DNA of 64,000 nucleotides from Affinundibacterium fentianense (GCF_018139545.1 NZ_JAGSPJ010000001.1:372001-436000); one strand, 5' to 3'. Positions 1 through 14,027 are shown, numbered from the stretch's first letter. Notes: a model not told the origin generated them from the sequence alone. Numbers and translations: made by a program.

Positions 1-621
1 TGGCACATTGACATGCTTTTTGATGCGAGGAATCATTGCCGCAACGGCATCCAAATCCAACGCCCCCGAGCCAGTAACACCTTTTAACGAAACATAATAC
101 ACATAGCCGGTCGCAATTTTTCCAACTTGTGCGATGCGCTCATCAGTCGAGGTCGGTGCCAATAGGAAAATCGTATCCATGCCATTTTTATGCATATTTT
201 CCGCAAAGTATTCGCATTCCTCTGGAGGATAATCAACTACTAACACGCCATCGACACCAACATCAGAAGCCACCTGAATAAATTGCTCTTGCCCCATGCG
301 CTCTATTGGATTGGCATAGCCCATCAATACAACGGGAGTCACTTGGTTCGCTTCGCGAAATTGCTTCACGATTGCCAACACATCACGCAATCCTACACCT
401 TTCAGCAGAGCACGCTCAGACGCTCGCTGAATCACCGGACCATCCGCCATAGGGTCAGAAAATGGCACCCCCAACTCAATAATATCGGCACCACCCTCAA
501 CTAAGGCATGCATCAATGGCAAAGTTAATTCGGGATCAGGATCACCCGCGGTGATAAATGGAATCAAGCCTTTTTTATTTTTTGCCGCCAATGCGGCCAA
601 ACATGTTTGAATTCGGGACAT
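1..621 (-). CDS. trpA: Tryptophan synthase alpha chain, 3' end cut by window edge
   Basis: Cleaves indole-3-glycerol phosphate to indole and glyceraldehyde-3-phosphate and passes indole to TrpB. The first 207 residues are visible and the frame stays open to base 1, so roughly the last 60 residues lie outside. Typical TrpA blocks are present near the N-terminus: [13 protein letters not shown], then [20 protein letters not shown], which carries the catalytic Glu and the Asp-containing loop. The ATG at 619-621 has only a weak upstream purine stretch. It is the last visible gene of the leftward trpF-trpB-trpA group, separated from trpB by 140 bp that contain a nested hairpin. Confidence 0.97.
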   Translation of the reverse strand, partial: MSRIQTCLAALAAKNKKGLIPFITAGDPDPELTLPLMHALVEGGADIIELGVPFSDPMADGPVIQRASERALLKGVGLRDVLAIVKQFREANQVTPVVLMGYANPIERMGQEQFIQVASDVGVDGVLVVDYPPEECEYFAENMHKNGMDTIFLLAPTSTDERIAQVGKIATGYVYYVSLKGVTGSGALDLDAVAAMIPRIKKHVNVP

Positions 622-668
622 AGTGTTTGCTATCCATCTTCAATAAGTAGAAGTTAATTGGGAAGCGC

Positions 669-708
669 AGTACCGGCATTAACGAATTTCATTCGCATAT
701 GCGGTACT
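669..708. repeat. Nested inverted repeat in trpB-trpA gap
   Basis: The outer arms AGTACCG (669-675) and CGGTACT (702-708) are exact complements, and an inner pair CGAAT/ATTCG lies between them. There is no T-tract on the minus strand, so it is not a standard terminator. It may be an mRNA structure between trpB and trpA. Confidence 0.45.
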
Positions 709-761
709 TGGCTTTTTTGAATGCAGAAATTCACGCTGTATTTATGCGCTTGCGCACGTGA

Positions 762-2054
762 TCAGTAAAACTTCAATCCAGCACGTTCCGCAACGGTATG
801 CATGTCTTTGTCACCGCGACCTGACAAGTTTGCCAAGACAATTTTATCTTTTGGCAAAGTCGCCGCCAACTTCGCAGCATAGGCCAATGCATGACTAGAT
901 TCCAATGCCGGGATAATGCCTTCGATACGACAACAATCATGAAACGCTTTGAGCGCTTCCTCGTCGGTAATCGTGGCATACTGCGCACGACCAGAGTCTT
1001 TGAGCCACGCATGTTCTGGACCAACCCCTGGATAATCTAGCCCAGCAGAAACCGAATGGGTCTCAATCACTTGCCCATTCGCATCTTGCATTAAATAAGT
1101 CCGATTGCCGTGCAAAACACCTGGCGAACCAGCCGTTAAAGATGCAGAGTGTTTTCCTGTTTCCAAGCCCTCACCTGCTGCCTCGACACCAATCAACTGT
1201 ACTTCTTTTAAATCGATGTAAGGATAAAAGATACCCATCGCATTCGAACCACCACCCACACATGCAGTGACGACATCAGGCTGACGACCTGCTACTTCGG
1301 GCATCTGCCATAAACATTCTTCACCAATCACAGATTGAAAATCACGTACCATCATAGGATAAGGGTGCGGCCCCGCCACCGTGCCAATAATATAGAAAGT
1401 ATTATCGACATTCGCGACCCAATCACGCATCGCTTCGTTCAGCGCATCTTTTAATGTTTTAGATCCAGATTCAACTGGCACTACGGTTGCACCCAAGAGC
1501 TTCATGCGATACACATTTTGCGCTTGGCGTTTAACGTCTTCTGAGCCCATATAAACTACGCACTCCAAACCAAAACGTGCACAAATTGTCGCAGTCGCCA
1601 CACCATGTTGACCTGCGCCAGTTTCTGCAATGACACGCGGTTTACCCATACGCTTCGCGAGCAAAGCTTGGCCAATCACGTTGTTGATTTTATGCGCACC
1701 AGTATGATTCAAATCTTCGCGTTTAAAATAAATTTGCGCACCACCCATCGTTTCAGACCAGCGCTTGGCATGATAGATAGGCGATGGACGTCCAACGAAG
1801 TGTTTGAGTTCGTATCGAAATTCTTCTAAAAATTCTGGGTCATGTTGAAACTTGGCATACGCCTCTTTTAATTCATTCAAGGCATGTGTTAAGGTTTCAG
1901 AAACGAAAGTACCGCCGTACATGCCAAAATGACCACGCGCATCGGGATAATTATAAGTAGCTGAATGATAAATTGCGGTTGGCGCTTGAGCGCCCACTGA
2001 TTGACGCCCAAACAATCCATTATTGTGAGTGTCGAGAGAAGACAATTCTTTCAT
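762..2054 (-). CDS. trpB: Tryptophan synthase beta chain
   Basis: PLP enzyme that condenses indole with L-serine to give tryptophan, working as an alpha2-beta2 complex with TrpA. The PLP lysine sits in [10 protein letters not shown] (Lys122), the catalytic Glu in AETGAGQHG (Glu144) and the phosphate-binding loop GGGSN at 267-271. The protein has 430 residues, about 30 more than the usual 395-400. The excess is all N-terminal, ahead of the family start block [11 protein letters not shown] (from residue 34). The ATG is supported by AAGGA seven bases upstream, so the extension is probably real. trpF lies 23 bp upstream and trpA follows. Confidence 0.97.
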   Translation of the reverse strand: MKELSSLDTHNNGLFGRQSVGAQAPTAIYHSATYNYPDARGHFGMYGGTFVSETLTHALNELKEAYAKFQHDPEFLEEFRYELKHFVGRPSPIYHAKRWSETMGGAQIYFKREDLNHTGAHKINNVIGQALLAKRMGKPRVIAETGAGQHGVATATICARFGLECVVYMGSEDVKRQAQNVYRMKLLGATVVPVESGSKTLKDALNEAMRDWVANVDNTFYIIGTVAGPHPYPMMVRDFQSVIGEECLWQMPEVAGRQPDVVTACVGGGSNAMGIFYPYIDLKEVQLIGVEAAGEGLETGKHSASLTAGSPGVLHGNRTYLMQDANGQVIETHSVSAGLDYPGVGPEHAWLKDSGRAQYATITDEEALKAFHDCCRIEGIIPALESSHALAYAAKLAATLPKDKIVLANLSGRGDKDMHTVAERAGLKFY

Positions 2055-2077
2055 GAGAATTCCTTGGAAAACTAATT

Positions 2078-2755
2078 TTAACTGTCTGGCATGCTATCGG
2101 CCAAGCGCACTGCTTGAACAAATGACCGTATTTTTGCCACATCCTTAATGCCTTTTGACAATTCAACACCACTACTGATGTCAACTGCAAACGGCCGTAC
2201 TCGCACGACTGCGTCAGTCGCGTTTTGTACGCTCAAGCCACCACTTAAAACGACCCGAGGCGCGAGTTCTTTTGGGATGAGAGACCAATCAAAAACCTTT
2301 CCACTACCACCGAAACTATCAACGAAAGTATCGAGCAACAAACCTTGAAATAAAGGACTCATTGCTTTGTATTGAGCTTCGCATTCTAACAAATCTGCCG
2401 CGCTTGTGTCAGGTTTTACCCGAAAAGCACGGATAAAAGGCCGGGTCACCGCACTAGCAAGACGATGACACTCTTCCGCTGATTCATCACCGTGAAATTG
2501 CAATAATTGAATTGGGGCTTGCGCGATGACCGCCTGGATCTCGTCGAGACTAGCATTAACAAACAAGCCTACCGAAGTCACGAATGGTGGCATCGCTGCA
2601 ATTAAAGGTGCTGCAGCTTGTGGTGATAAATAACGTGGACTGGGCGGGTAAAATACAAAACCGAGTGCATGTGCGCCTGCATCTACGGCAGCGCGTAAAT
2701 CTTCAGCCCGTGTTATCCCACAAATTTTGACTCGAGTATTTCTAGACAACAGCAT
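2078..2755 (-). CDS. trpF: Phosphoribosylanthranilate isomerase
   Basis: Amadori rearrangement of N-(5-phosphoribosyl)anthranilate to the carboxyphenylamino-deoxyribulose phosphate, the third step of tryptophan synthesis. The protein is a 225-residue single TIM barrel. The general base Cys12 lies in KICGIT and the general acid Asp142 in [15 protein letters not shown]; a C-terminal phosphate-binding segment ([15 protein letters not shown]) is present. It stands alone rather than fused to trpC, as is usual in betaproteobacteria. It is first in the leftward trpFBA group and sits downstream of the aceA terminator, so it needs its own promoter in the 2756-2840 gap, which I could not identify. Confidence 0.96.
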   Translation of the reverse strand: MLLSRNTRVKICGITRAEDLRAAVDAGAHALGFVFYPPSPRYLSPQAAAPLIAAMPPFVTSVGLFVNASLDEIQAVIAQAPIQLLQFHGDESAEECHRLASAVTRPFIRAFRVKPDTSAADLLECEAQYKAMSPLFQGLLLDTFVDSFGGSGKVFDWSLIPKELAPRVVLSGGLSVQNATDAVVRVRPFAVDISSGVELSKGIKDVAKIRSFVQAVRLADSMPDS

Positions 2756-2850
2756 AAAACACCATCTTTACAAGTGAATCATTGAATTATTTAATAATCG
2801 AATACTAACCCAACCCACTTCTTTTCGTGCCCGCTCTCTGTCTTTAAAAT

Positions 2851-2880
2851 AAAAAACGGCTACATTTTTCAATGTAGCCG
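2851..2880 (-). terminator. Intrinsic terminator of aceA
   Basis: Perfect 9-bp stem, CGGCTACAT (2857-2865) with ATGTAGCCG (2872-2880) and a 6-nt loop. Read on the minus strand it is followed by six T (2851-2856) and further T-rich sequence. It lies 45 bp past the aceA stop. Confidence 0.9.
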
Positions 2881-2925
2881 CCTTATTTCAAATTTTCACA
2901 ACTTCAACATCACGCTAAATTTAGC

Positions 2926-4233
2926 TTAAGCCACCTTCTTCGCGTCAAAGAATTGCTCATCCTCAGTAGAACCATGCAACGCCGTTGTTGACGATTGGCC
3001 TTGTTGGATTACTTGCGTTACCGCATCAAAGTAACCTGTACCGACTTCACGTTGATGTTTAACCGCAGTGAAGCCCTTCTCCGCTGCAGCGAATTCAGCT
3101 TCTTGCAATTCGACGAAAGCGGACATCTGACGACGTGCGTAGCCGTGTGCGAGGTTGAACATGCCATAGTTCAATGCATGGAAACCCGCCAAAGTAATGA
3201 ATTGGAATTTATAACCCATCGCGCCCAATTCTTTTTGGAATTTCGCAATCGTTGCATCGTCCAAATTCTTTTTCCAGTTAAAACTCGGTGAGCAGTTGTA
3301 CGCCAATAATTTACCTGGGAACTTGGCGTGAATCGCATCAGCAAACGCTTTGGCAAATGCCAAATCAGGTTTACCTGTTTCACACCAAATCATGTCGGCA
3401 TACTCAGCATAAGCCAAGCCGCGAGAGATGGATTGCTGCAAGCCTGGTTTAGTTTTATAGAAGCCTTCCACGGTACGCTCGCCTGTCAAGAATGGCTTGT
3501 CGTTATCATCGATATCGGAGGTCAATAAATCAGCGGCTTCTGCATCGGTGCGTGCCAACAAGACTGTGTGTGTACCCATCACGTCTGCAGCTAAACGTGC
3601 CGCATTCAGTTTTTCTACTGCTTCGCGAGTTGGCACCAAAACCTTACCGCCCATGTGACCACATTTTTTCACTGAGGCCAATTGGTCTTCAAAGTGAACA
3701 CCTGAAGCGCCTGCTTCGATCATCGCTTTCATCAATTCGAATGCATTCAATACACCACCAAAACCGGCTTCTGCATCAGCCACGATAGGGGCGAAATAAT
3801 CGACATCGCCAGAACCTTCGGACCATTGAATTTGATCAGCACGCGTCAGCGTATTATTGATGCGTTTTACGACTAAAGGAACAGAATTTGCTGGATACAA
3901 GGATTGATCCGGATACATTTCGCCCGCAACGTTAGCGTCGCCAGCGACTTGCCAACCAGAGAGGTAAATTGCTTTCAAGCCAGCTTTGACTTGCTGCATC
4001 GCTTGATTGCCGGTCAATGCACCGAGTGCGTTGACGAAAGGTTCGTTATTCACCAAATCCCACAATTTTAACGCGCCTGTTTTTGCGATAGTGTGCTCAA
4101 CTTGTAAAGAGCCGCGCAAACGTACTACGTCTTCTGCGGTGTAATTGCGTTTAATACCTTTCCAGCGTGGATTGGTATCCCAATCTTTTTGGATTTCAGC
4201 GATTTGCTGTTCACGAGTGAGTTTTTGGGTCAT
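2926..4233 (-). CDS. aceA: Isocitrate lyase
   Basis: Splits isocitrate into glyoxylate and succinate, the first step of the glyoxylate shunt, needed for growth on acetate and fatty acids. At 435 residues it matches the short bacterial form. The catalytic signature [11 protein letters not shown] places the active-site Cys at 191; the substrate-binding block [10 protein letters not shown] (92-101) and the Mg-binding region [10 protein letters not shown] (151-160) are intact. The ATG has AGGAG seven bases upstream (4241-4245). It is monocistronic: its own promoter and palindromic operator lie upstream and a terminator downstream. Malate synthase is not in this window. Confidence 0.98.
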   Translation of the reverse strand: MTQKLTREQQIAEIQKDWDTNPRWKGIKRNYTAEDVVRLRGSLQVEHTIAKTGALKLWDLVNNEPFVNALGALTGNQAMQQVKAGLKAIYLSGWQVAGDANVAGEMYPDQSLYPANSVPLVVKRINNTLTRADQIQWSEGSGDVDYFAPIVADAEAGFGGVLNAFELMKAMIEAGASGVHFEDQLASVKKCGHMGGKVLVPTREAVEKLNAARLAADVMGTHTVLLARTDAEAADLLTSDIDDNDKPFLTGERTVEGFYKTKPGLQQSISRGLAYAEYADMIWCETGKPDLAFAKAFADAIHAKFPGKLLAYNCSPSFNWKKNLDDATIAKFQKELGAMGYKFQFITLAGFHALNYGMFNLAHGYARRQMSAFVELQEAEFAAAEKGFTAVKHQREVGTGYFDAVTQVIQQGQSSTTALHGSTEDEQFFDAKKVA

Positions 4234-4301
4234 GGTATTTCTCCTGAAGTGATTGCTGCGGTTTTAAATAATTGCTTAAAAAGTGTTCGTCCTTGAGATC
4301 T

Positions 4302-4330
4302 ATAGTAGGACAAACCTTGCAGCGCAACAA
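4302..4330 (-). promoter_or_regulatory. Sigma70 promoter of aceA
   Basis: On the minus strand, TTGTTG (-35, 4325-4330) and TACTAT (-10, 4302-4307) are separated by exactly 17 bp. The predicted start leaves about 60 nt of 5' UTR before the aceA ATG. It abuts the palindrome at 4330-4347. Confidence 0.7.
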
Positions 4331-4347
4331 TGTCTTATATAAGACAT
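4330..4347. promoter_or_regulatory. 18-bp perfect palindrome, candidate aceA operator
   Basis: The sequence ATGTCTTATATAAGACAT is a perfect 18-bp palindrome with its lower edge touching the -35 box of the aceA promoter. A dyad of this length and position is what a dimeric regulator would bind. The regulator is not encoded nearby, so its identity is unknown. Confidence 0.65.
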
Positions 4348-4541
4348 AGGAGAAATATTTATCTATTAAAGATCAATTACTTACAATTTAAATTCCATGA
4401 TATGAAACAACTTATCTTAAAATGAAATTTTTTTTTGATGCAGCACACCACCCAATTTCACAATGTGGAAACGGAATTTCACATTGCAATATTCCCCAAA
4501 TATAAATGCAACAATAAGACGTTTCTCCAAATAAAATAAGG
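4348..4541. other. Gene-free stretch between aceA control region and YihY gene
   Basis: AT-rich sequence holding the downstream region of the YihY-family gene. The only structure I see is a short inverted repeat, CAATGTG (4461-4467) with CACATTG (4480-4486). No reading frame of note. Confidence 0.4.
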
Positions 4542-5789
4542 TTAGTTTTCCATTAAATCAAAATACTCAAATAAACTTTGTGCCATTCCATCCCCAATTA
4601 CCCGATGAACCCGATTTGCCAAAGGTGAATTCGCTTTCGTATCAAATACGAAAAGTCGATACACATCTGCCAGCGTCAAAGAGGCTGGATTAATAATCAA
4701 AACCCAGCGCTCTTTTCCCGCATCATGCTTGTGCCACCAAGCTTTCTTCCTAATCACGTCGTCGGTAGCAAGTCGTGCAACCCAGCCCACCTCTAACATC
4801 TTTTCAAGTAACCCCTCAATCTCATCGACACCAAACCGCGTCATCTTACGAATTTGCAATATATCGACCGCAGCACTGCCCTCAGATTGACGTGTCATCA
4901 CAAGCGTTCGCAAAACAGACATTGCATCCTCAAATGCACTCCCCGGTTCGGGAACGTGCCACCAGCGTTCAAATTTCACTACGGGTAAAGAGGCAGCAAT
5001 CACCGCTCCGATTAAAGTAATCAACCAGGACAAGTAAATCCAAATCAAAAAAATCGGAACCGCAGCCAACGCACCGTAGATAACAGTGTAAGTAGGGAAC
5101 TGCTTGATAAATACCGCAAATAAACGCTTCGCTATTTCGAATGCGATCGCGGCAAAGACGCCGCCCCATGCAGCATCGCGCCAATCAACGGGCCTATTTG
5201 GAACAGTCAGGTAAAGTAAGGTGTAAGCTCCCGTTGTAAAAGCGACTGAAATGGCCGTGAGTACAATTGTGCCAAGGAGCGGTATCGTTTTCATCACACC
5301 ATTGGTCGCAACAAACAAATTTGAAGTGGCGCTCATCGAAATCCCGATGAGCAAGGGACCCAGTGTCACGATTGCCCAATAGACGACGATCCGTTGCACA
5401 ACCGGGCGAGATCGTTTCACCTGCCAAATTTGATTAAAAGTCTTATCGATCATTGCCATCGTGGCTAAAGCGGTCATCATCAGGACGACACCGCCAACTG
5501 CCGACAATCGGGTTGCTTTGGTGGCAAATTGCGTGAGATACCCCATCACCGTCGAGGATATCTGCTTAGGCATTAAACTCTGTGTGAAGTAGGCCTCAAG
5601 AGACGCTTTAAAATCGGTAAATAATGGAAAGGCAGTTAGTATCGCCAAGCCGATCGTTAATATTGGCACCAATGCCAAGACCGTCGTAAAGGTTAGGCTA
5701 CCTGCAACTTGAGGCAATCTTACTTCTTGTAAACGTCGATTAGCAAATTGAAAAAGATTCTTTATTTGAGCCCAACTTAAACCACGCAT
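4542..5789 (-). CDS. YihY/virulence factor BrkB family inner membrane protein
   Basis: Polytopic inner membrane protein, about six transmembrane helices followed by a soluble C-terminal domain of roughly 130 residues. Old annotations call the family ribonuclease BN, but that activity belongs to another gene; the true function is unsettled. The frame can be extended to a TTG at 5847-5849. I chose the ATG at 5787-5789 (415 residues) because family members begin a few residues before this amphipathic stretch, followed by the conserved VAGSLTFTTVLALVPILT. Neither ATG candidate (5789 or 5828) has a strong Shine-Dalgarno sequence. Single gene, leftward. Confidence 0.85.
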   Translation of the reverse strand: MRGLSWAQIKNLFQFANRRLQEVRLPQVAGSLTFTTVLALVPILTIGLAILTAFPLFTDFKASLEAYFTQSLMPKQISSTVMGYLTQFATKATRLSAVGGVVLMMTALATMAMIDKTFNQIWQVKRSRPVVQRIVVYWAIVTLGPLLIGISMSATSNLFVATNGVMKTIPLLGTIVLTAISVAFTTGAYTLLYLTVPNRPVDWRDAAWGGVFAAIAFEIAKRLFAVFIKQFPTYTVIYGALAAVPIFLIWIYLSWLITLIGAVIAASLPVVKFERWWHVPEPGSAFEDAMSVLRTLVMTRQSEGSAAVDILQIRKMTRFGVDEIEGLLEKMLEVGWVARLATDDVIRKKAWWHKHDAGKERWVLIINPASLTLADVYRLFVFDTKANSPLANRVHRVIGDGMAQSLFEYFDLMEN

Positions 5790-6203
5790 AATGCACTTTC
5801 TTAATTTTCTTTTTGCCGAACACGACATATCTACAGAATGAAGCTTCAAGTAACTATTCTACTTGTCTACATGCCAAATGTCTCAAGGTTTTACCTGCCC
5901 CATCTCGTTTGGGCAGCTCAACACAAATGCACTAGCATTCCGCTTGGCAGAATAGAAAGCGGCAAAAGTAGTGAGAACAAACCGTGCTGAAACACAGTTT
6001 CAGCCGGGCTTCGAGTATCATATCGAACTGTCGAATTTGCATTATCTCCCAGCTCCATTGCTGCAAGATTCGATGCCAGAGGATGTACACGCACCGCCTT
6101 CTAAATGAAGTTGAGTAAATTCATTGAGCAGGCAAAAAACTAGCAACGAACTCTAGCGATTACCTTAACGCAGCTTCTACTGACTCTTCACGGATTATTC
6201 ATT
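5790..6203. other. Gene-free divergent region between YihY and glycosyltransferase genes
   Basis: About 410 bp between divergent genes, so both promoters should lie here. I see no convincing promoter pair. The one structure is a tight hairpin, CTGAAAC (5987-5993) with GTTTCAG (5997-6003). No supported gene. Confidence 0.4.
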
Positions 6204-10268
<4,065 letters not shown>

Positions 10269-10319
10269 ACCAGACTCCCTATTAGACATGCCCCCCAATT
10301 TCCGTTAAACCCAAGAAGC

Positions 10320-11729
10320 ATGCAAACTTTCATCAACCTGTGTAAAGCCATCGTCGGAAACGAGCATGTTCTCACTTCAGAGGTGGAGCAAAAATCTTAT
10401 TTAGAAGATTGGCGACAACGAGTCGTCGGGAAAGCACTCGCAATTGTTCGCCCCAGCAATACGGAACAGGTCGCAGCACTAGTCCAATTGTGTCAGGATC
10501 ATCATGTTCCCATCGTCCCACAAGGCGGCAATACCGGTTTAGTATTCGGCAGCATTCCTGATCAATCAGGAACGGCGATTGTCCTCTCGTTAAAAAGGCT
10601 GCAAGGAATCCGCAAGATCGATCTCGACAATCACACCATGACTGTCGAGGCAGGGTGTTTACTTGCGCAAGTCCAAGAAGCTGCAAACGAGGTGGGGTTA
10701 CTATTTCCGCTCTCACTTGCATCAGAAGGCAGCTGCACAATCGGCGGCAACCTTTCGACCAACGCAGGCGGTACTGCAGTCCTACGATATGGCAATACGC
10801 GCGAACTATGCTTGGGCCTAGAGGTGGTCACCGCGCAAGGAGAGATATGGAATGGCTTGCGTGAACTCCGAAAAGACAATACAGGATATGACTTGCGCGA
10901 CCTCTTTATCGGTGCCGAAGGAACGCTTGGAATCATTACTGCCTGTGTGCTCAAACTTTTTCCGAAACCGACTCAAACTCAAACCGTTTTTACTTCGCTG
11001 GATTCTATCGAGCAAGCTGTCGCACTGCTTGAGACAGGCAAAAAACAATTGGGTGCCAGCCTTACAGGATTTGAGTTAATTAATCAAATCAGTCTGGAGC
11101 TGGTTCATCATTATTTCCCCCAACTCCAACGCATATTCAGCGAAACGAGTGCTTGGTATGTACTGCTCGAAGTCACAAATCATGGAACCGTGTACGACTT
11201 AGATCACCAGCTAGAACAAGTCTGCGCTACAGCACTAGAGCAAGATATCATTCTCAACGCAAGTATCGCAAAGACAGAGAAACAAGCGAAAAATTGCTGG
11301 GCAATAAGGGAGTCTATTTCCGCCGCGCAGGCCAAAGCAGGCAAGAATATTAAACATGACATTTCCCTTCCGATTTCACAAATTGCCAACTTTGTCAAAA
11401 CAACCGACGCGATACTACAAACCGCTTATCCCGGATGTCGTATGGTCACTTTCGGCCACCTTGGTGACGGAAATCTGCATTACAACGTTTCTTCGCCTGT
11501 TCATAAAGACCCCGAACAATTCCTAGAACACCAAAAAATAGTGAATCAAATTGTGCACGACCAGACGATGCAACACGCTGGATCGATATCGGCCGAACAC
11601 GGAATTGGTGAGTTAAAAAAAGCAGAACTGCGCCGCTACAAATCAAAGGTCGAAATGCAACTTATGCGCGCCATTAAGAATGCTCTAGATCCACAGAATT
11701 TAATGAACCCGGGGAAAATCTTGGAGTAA
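10320..11729 (+). CDS. FAD-binding oxidoreductase, GlcD / D-2-hydroxyglutarate dehydrogenase type
   Basis: Flavoprotein of the VAO/PCMH superfamily oxidising a D-2-hydroxy acid (D-lactate, glycolate or D-2-hydroxyglutarate are the candidates). Residues 35-215 form the FAD-binding domain, with VPQGGNTGLVFGS as pyrophosphate loop and GGNLSTNAGGTAVLRYGNTRE as second FAD contact. The C-terminal domain has the conserved GHLGDGNLHYNV, SAEHGIGELKK and the ending MNPGKILE. The 469-residue length is normal for single-subunit family members. Substrate cannot be read from sequence. A DUF4124 gene starts 4 bp after the stop. Confidence 0.9.
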   Translation: MQTFINLCKAIVGNEHVLTSEVEQKSYLEDWRQRVVGKALAIVRPSNTEQVAALVQLCQDHHVPIVPQGGNTGLVFGSIPDQSGTAIVLSLKRLQGIRKIDLDNHTMTVEAGCLLAQVQEAANEVGLLFPLSLASEGSCTIGGNLSTNAGGTAVLRYGNTRELCLGLEVVTAQGEIWNGLRELRKDNTGYDLRDLFIGAEGTLGIITACVLKLFPKPTQTQTVFTSLDSIEQAVALLETGKKQLGASLTGFELINQISLELVHHYFPQLQRIFSETSAWYVLLEVTNHGTVYDLDHQLEQVCATALEQDIILNASIAKTEKQAKNCWAIRESISAAQAKAGKNIKHDISLPISQIANFVKTTDAILQTAYPGCRMVTFGHLGDGNLHYNVSSPVHKDPEQFLEHQKIVNQIVHDQTMQHAGSISAEHGIGELKKAELRRYKSKVEMQLMRAIKNALDPQNLMNPGKILE

Positions 11730-11733
11730 TCCC

Positions 11734-12186
11734 ATGAAAAACACTTGGTATAAATCTTTTTTTCTACTCGGTCTAGGTTTTATACAATATGCCGTTGCGG
11801 ACACGGCCGTTTTCAAGTGCATAGAAAATGGAAAAACGATATTTAGCCAAGTTCCCTGCAAAGGTGTTCTTTCTACCCCAGTTGATATCAAAACGACAGC
11901 ACCAACACCTGCAGACCAACTGGAAGCAAAAAAAACTTATCAACGCACTTTGAAAGAAATGCGTCAACTCGAAAAATCGCGACATCAGGCTGAAAGCCAA
12001 CAAGCGGCAATTGATCGTCAACTTTCAAATAAAGCCGCTGCACGCAACAAGCGATGCGAGGCACAACAAATGAAAAGCAAATGGGCTAAAGAAGATGTGA
12101 AGAATTCTCAGCCAAGAAACGAAATGAAAGCCCAGCAAAAACTCAAACGCGCACAAGAAAAAGCTGAGTTCGTCTGTAAGAACTAA
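11734..12186 (+). CDS. DUF4124 domain-containing periplasmic protein
   Basis: A 150-residue exported protein. Residues 1-22 form a signal peptide with the hydrophobic run FFLLGLGFIQYAVA. The DUF4124 motif follows: VFKCIENGKTIFSQVPC, with two conserved cysteines that probably form a disulfide. The rest (about 55-150) is highly charged, rich in Lys, Gln and Glu, likely helical or coiled-coil. Function unknown; the family is common in beta- and gammaproteobacteria. GGAG at the end of the upstream dehydrogenase gene serves as ribosome binding site, indicating coupling. Confidence 0.85.
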   Translation: MKNTWYKSFFLLGLGFIQYAVADTAVFKCIENGKTIFSQVPCKGVLSTPVDIKTTAPTPADQLEAKKTYQRTLKEMRQLEKSRHQAESQQAAIDRQLSNKAAARNKRCEAQQMKSKWAKEDVKNSQPRNEMKAQQKLKRAQEKAEFVCKN

Positions 12187-12269
12187 ACTCAACAATCAAT
12201 TTGAAGCACCCCATTATCATCATCCAATAGACATATTCACGGTGCTGAGCGTTGACCGCTAAAGTCCAG

Positions 12270-13622
12270 CTAAACTGTTAATTCCATCGTTGCCAATCGT
12301 TGGCTTAATTGCCTTCTTAAAAGGTAGAGACTGATGAAGGCTTGAAGCGTCACTGTCGCAACTGATAAATACCAAACCTGAACGATCTCGAAATCAGGAC
12401 GATGAGATAACCAAAGTGCGGGAAAAACAAAAGAGACAACACGCGTCCCCATGCTGATCAAAGATGGCCAAGTATTTCCCAGTGCTTGAAACATGCCCGA
12501 GCATGCGAAAATAATTCCCGACGCTACAAAATTCCAAGAGATTACTTGCAAAAATTGTGCTCCCACGGTGATGACTTGTTCATCATTGGTAAAAAAGTGT
12601 ATCAACCATCGCGGCTCAATCTGACACAAAATGGTTAGACTCGCCATCAAACCACTTTCAATATAAATAGCGGTCCACACTGTATTTCGAACACGGCTTG
12701 GGAGCTTTGCACCAAAATTTTGGCCCGCGATGGGAGCAATTGCAAACGATATCGCCATCACCGGTAAAAAAATGGCTTGCATTACCCGAGACCCCAATCC
12801 AAATCCGGCTTGTGCGGCAGCACCAAAATCACGAATGATCGAATAAATCACAGCCATAAAGACAAACATAAATAAAAATTCGGCGCCAGCGGGCAAGCCT
12901 ACATTTAACATTCTTTTCCATATTGCCAAATTGGGGCGCAATGAATCCGAGCAGTAGCGGACATAATGTTCAAGTTTTGCAAAATAAACCAACATAATCA
13001 CGACGCCCACTGCCGAGGCGATCGAAGTCGCCAAACCAGCACCCGCAATTCCCATTGCATATCCAGTACCCCAACCTGCAATCAAAATTGGCGCCAAAAT
13101 AATGTTCACCAATACGGTCAACATTTGCCCTACCATCGCCGGTTTTACCACGCCCGTTCCGCGCAAGGCACCGCCAGCGGCAGCCAAAGCAAACTGCAGA
13201 GCCAAACCTGGGATTAGCCACTTAATAAAGGTGTTACCTGCCAAAATCGTTGCGTCATCGGCACCCAAGGATTTCATGTAAATCGGGCCGAGTAAATAGC
13301 CAGCGACCAAGGTAAATACACCACAAATCGTCGACAATACAATGGTTTGATTAAACACCAAATTTGCTTCTGCTTGGTCTTTGCGTCCTACGGCATGAGA
13401 AATCAAGGTGACAGCGCCGACGCTCAGCATTTGCGTCAGTGCCATCACGATGAAGTTTACGATCCCCGCTGAACTTACCCCAGCCAACGCGGCGTCGCCC
13501 AGACCGGCAACGAAGTAGAGATCGACAAAAAAGTAAAGTGTTTGGACTAACATGCCAATCCCTATTGGCGCAGCCATGACAAGAATGTGATTTGAAATGG
13601 AACCTTGAGTGAGATCGCGCAT
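12270..13622 (-). CDS. MATE family efflux transporter
   Basis: Inner membrane Na+ or H+ antiporter of the multidrug and toxic compound extrusion family. The 450 residues carry about 12 transmembrane segments in two six-helix halves, starting MAAPIGIGMLVQTLYFFVDLYF and repeating from about residue 235 (MLNVGLPAGAEFLFMFVF), as is typical of MatE domains. Substrates cannot be predicted. Monocistronic and leftward; the ATG at 13622 has GAAAG eight bases upstream. Confidence 0.93.
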   Translation of the reverse strand: MRDLTQGSISNHILVMAAPIGIGMLVQTLYFFVDLYFVAGLGDAALAGVSSAGIVNFIVMALTQMLSVGAVTLISHAVGRKDQAEANLVFNQTIVLSTICGVFTLVAGYLLGPIYMKSLGADDATILAGNTFIKWLIPGLALQFALAAAGGALRGTGVVKPAMVGQMLTVLVNIILAPILIAGWGTGYAMGIAGAGLATSIASAVGVVIMLVYFAKLEHYVRYCSDSLRPNLAIWKRMLNVGLPAGAEFLFMFVFMAVIYSIIRDFGAAAQAGFGLGSRVMQAIFLPVMAISFAIAPIAGQNFGAKLPSRVRNTVWTAIYIESGLMASLTILCQIEPRWLIHFFTNDEQVITVGAQFLQVISWNFVASGIIFACSGMFQALGNTWPSLISMGTRVVSFVFPALWLSHRPDFEIVQVWYLSVATVTLQAFISLYLLRRQLSQRLATMELTV

Positions 13623-13905
13623 AATTCGACTTTCGATTTTTTAATTTTTTTGCGCACTGTGACAAAAAATGCCACGCAAAATGCCAAGCTACGCAATCGG
13701 ATTTATCAGTAACAATATCAAACACTAGATTTATTTAGACACGAGAACGATCAACTAGTTGCACCCGTAAAAATCCTGTTACGCATAGGATTCTTTGGCC
13801 AAGCCTCAATCTGTTCGATTCGAAATCTTACTACCGACCAGCCTATTTCAAAGATCAATACGATAGACTTCGACCCAATTAGTTATCTATCATGACTTCG
13901 AGGGC
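13623..13905. other. Gene-free stretch between MATE gene and tRNA-Arg
   Basis: About 280 bp upstream of the MATE gene. It should hold that gene's promoter, but I see no clear pair of hexamers. No conserved reading frame. Confidence 0.4.
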
Positions 13906-13940
13906 AAAAAAAAAGATCACCGTGTTCCGATGATCTTTTT
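13906..13940 (-). terminator. Intrinsic terminator after tRNA-Arg
   Basis: Stem AAAAGATCA/TGATCTTTT around an 11-nt loop, with an A-run at 13906-13914 that reads as a T-tract on the minus strand. It begins about 10 nt past the tRNA 3' end. Confidence 0.8.
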
Positions 13941-13950
13941 CATGAATTTC

Positions 13951-14027
<77 letters not shown>

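Noticed and set aside
3492-3788. 98-codon plus-strand frame opposite aceA
   Set aside because: It is antisense to the well-conserved isocitrate lyase and its composition (Arg, His, Leu, Ser) is that of a complementary frame.
10372-10740. 122-codon minus-strand frame opposite the FAD dehydrogenase
   Set aside because: Antisense to an intact conserved gene, Arg/Cys/Leu-rich, no family similarity.
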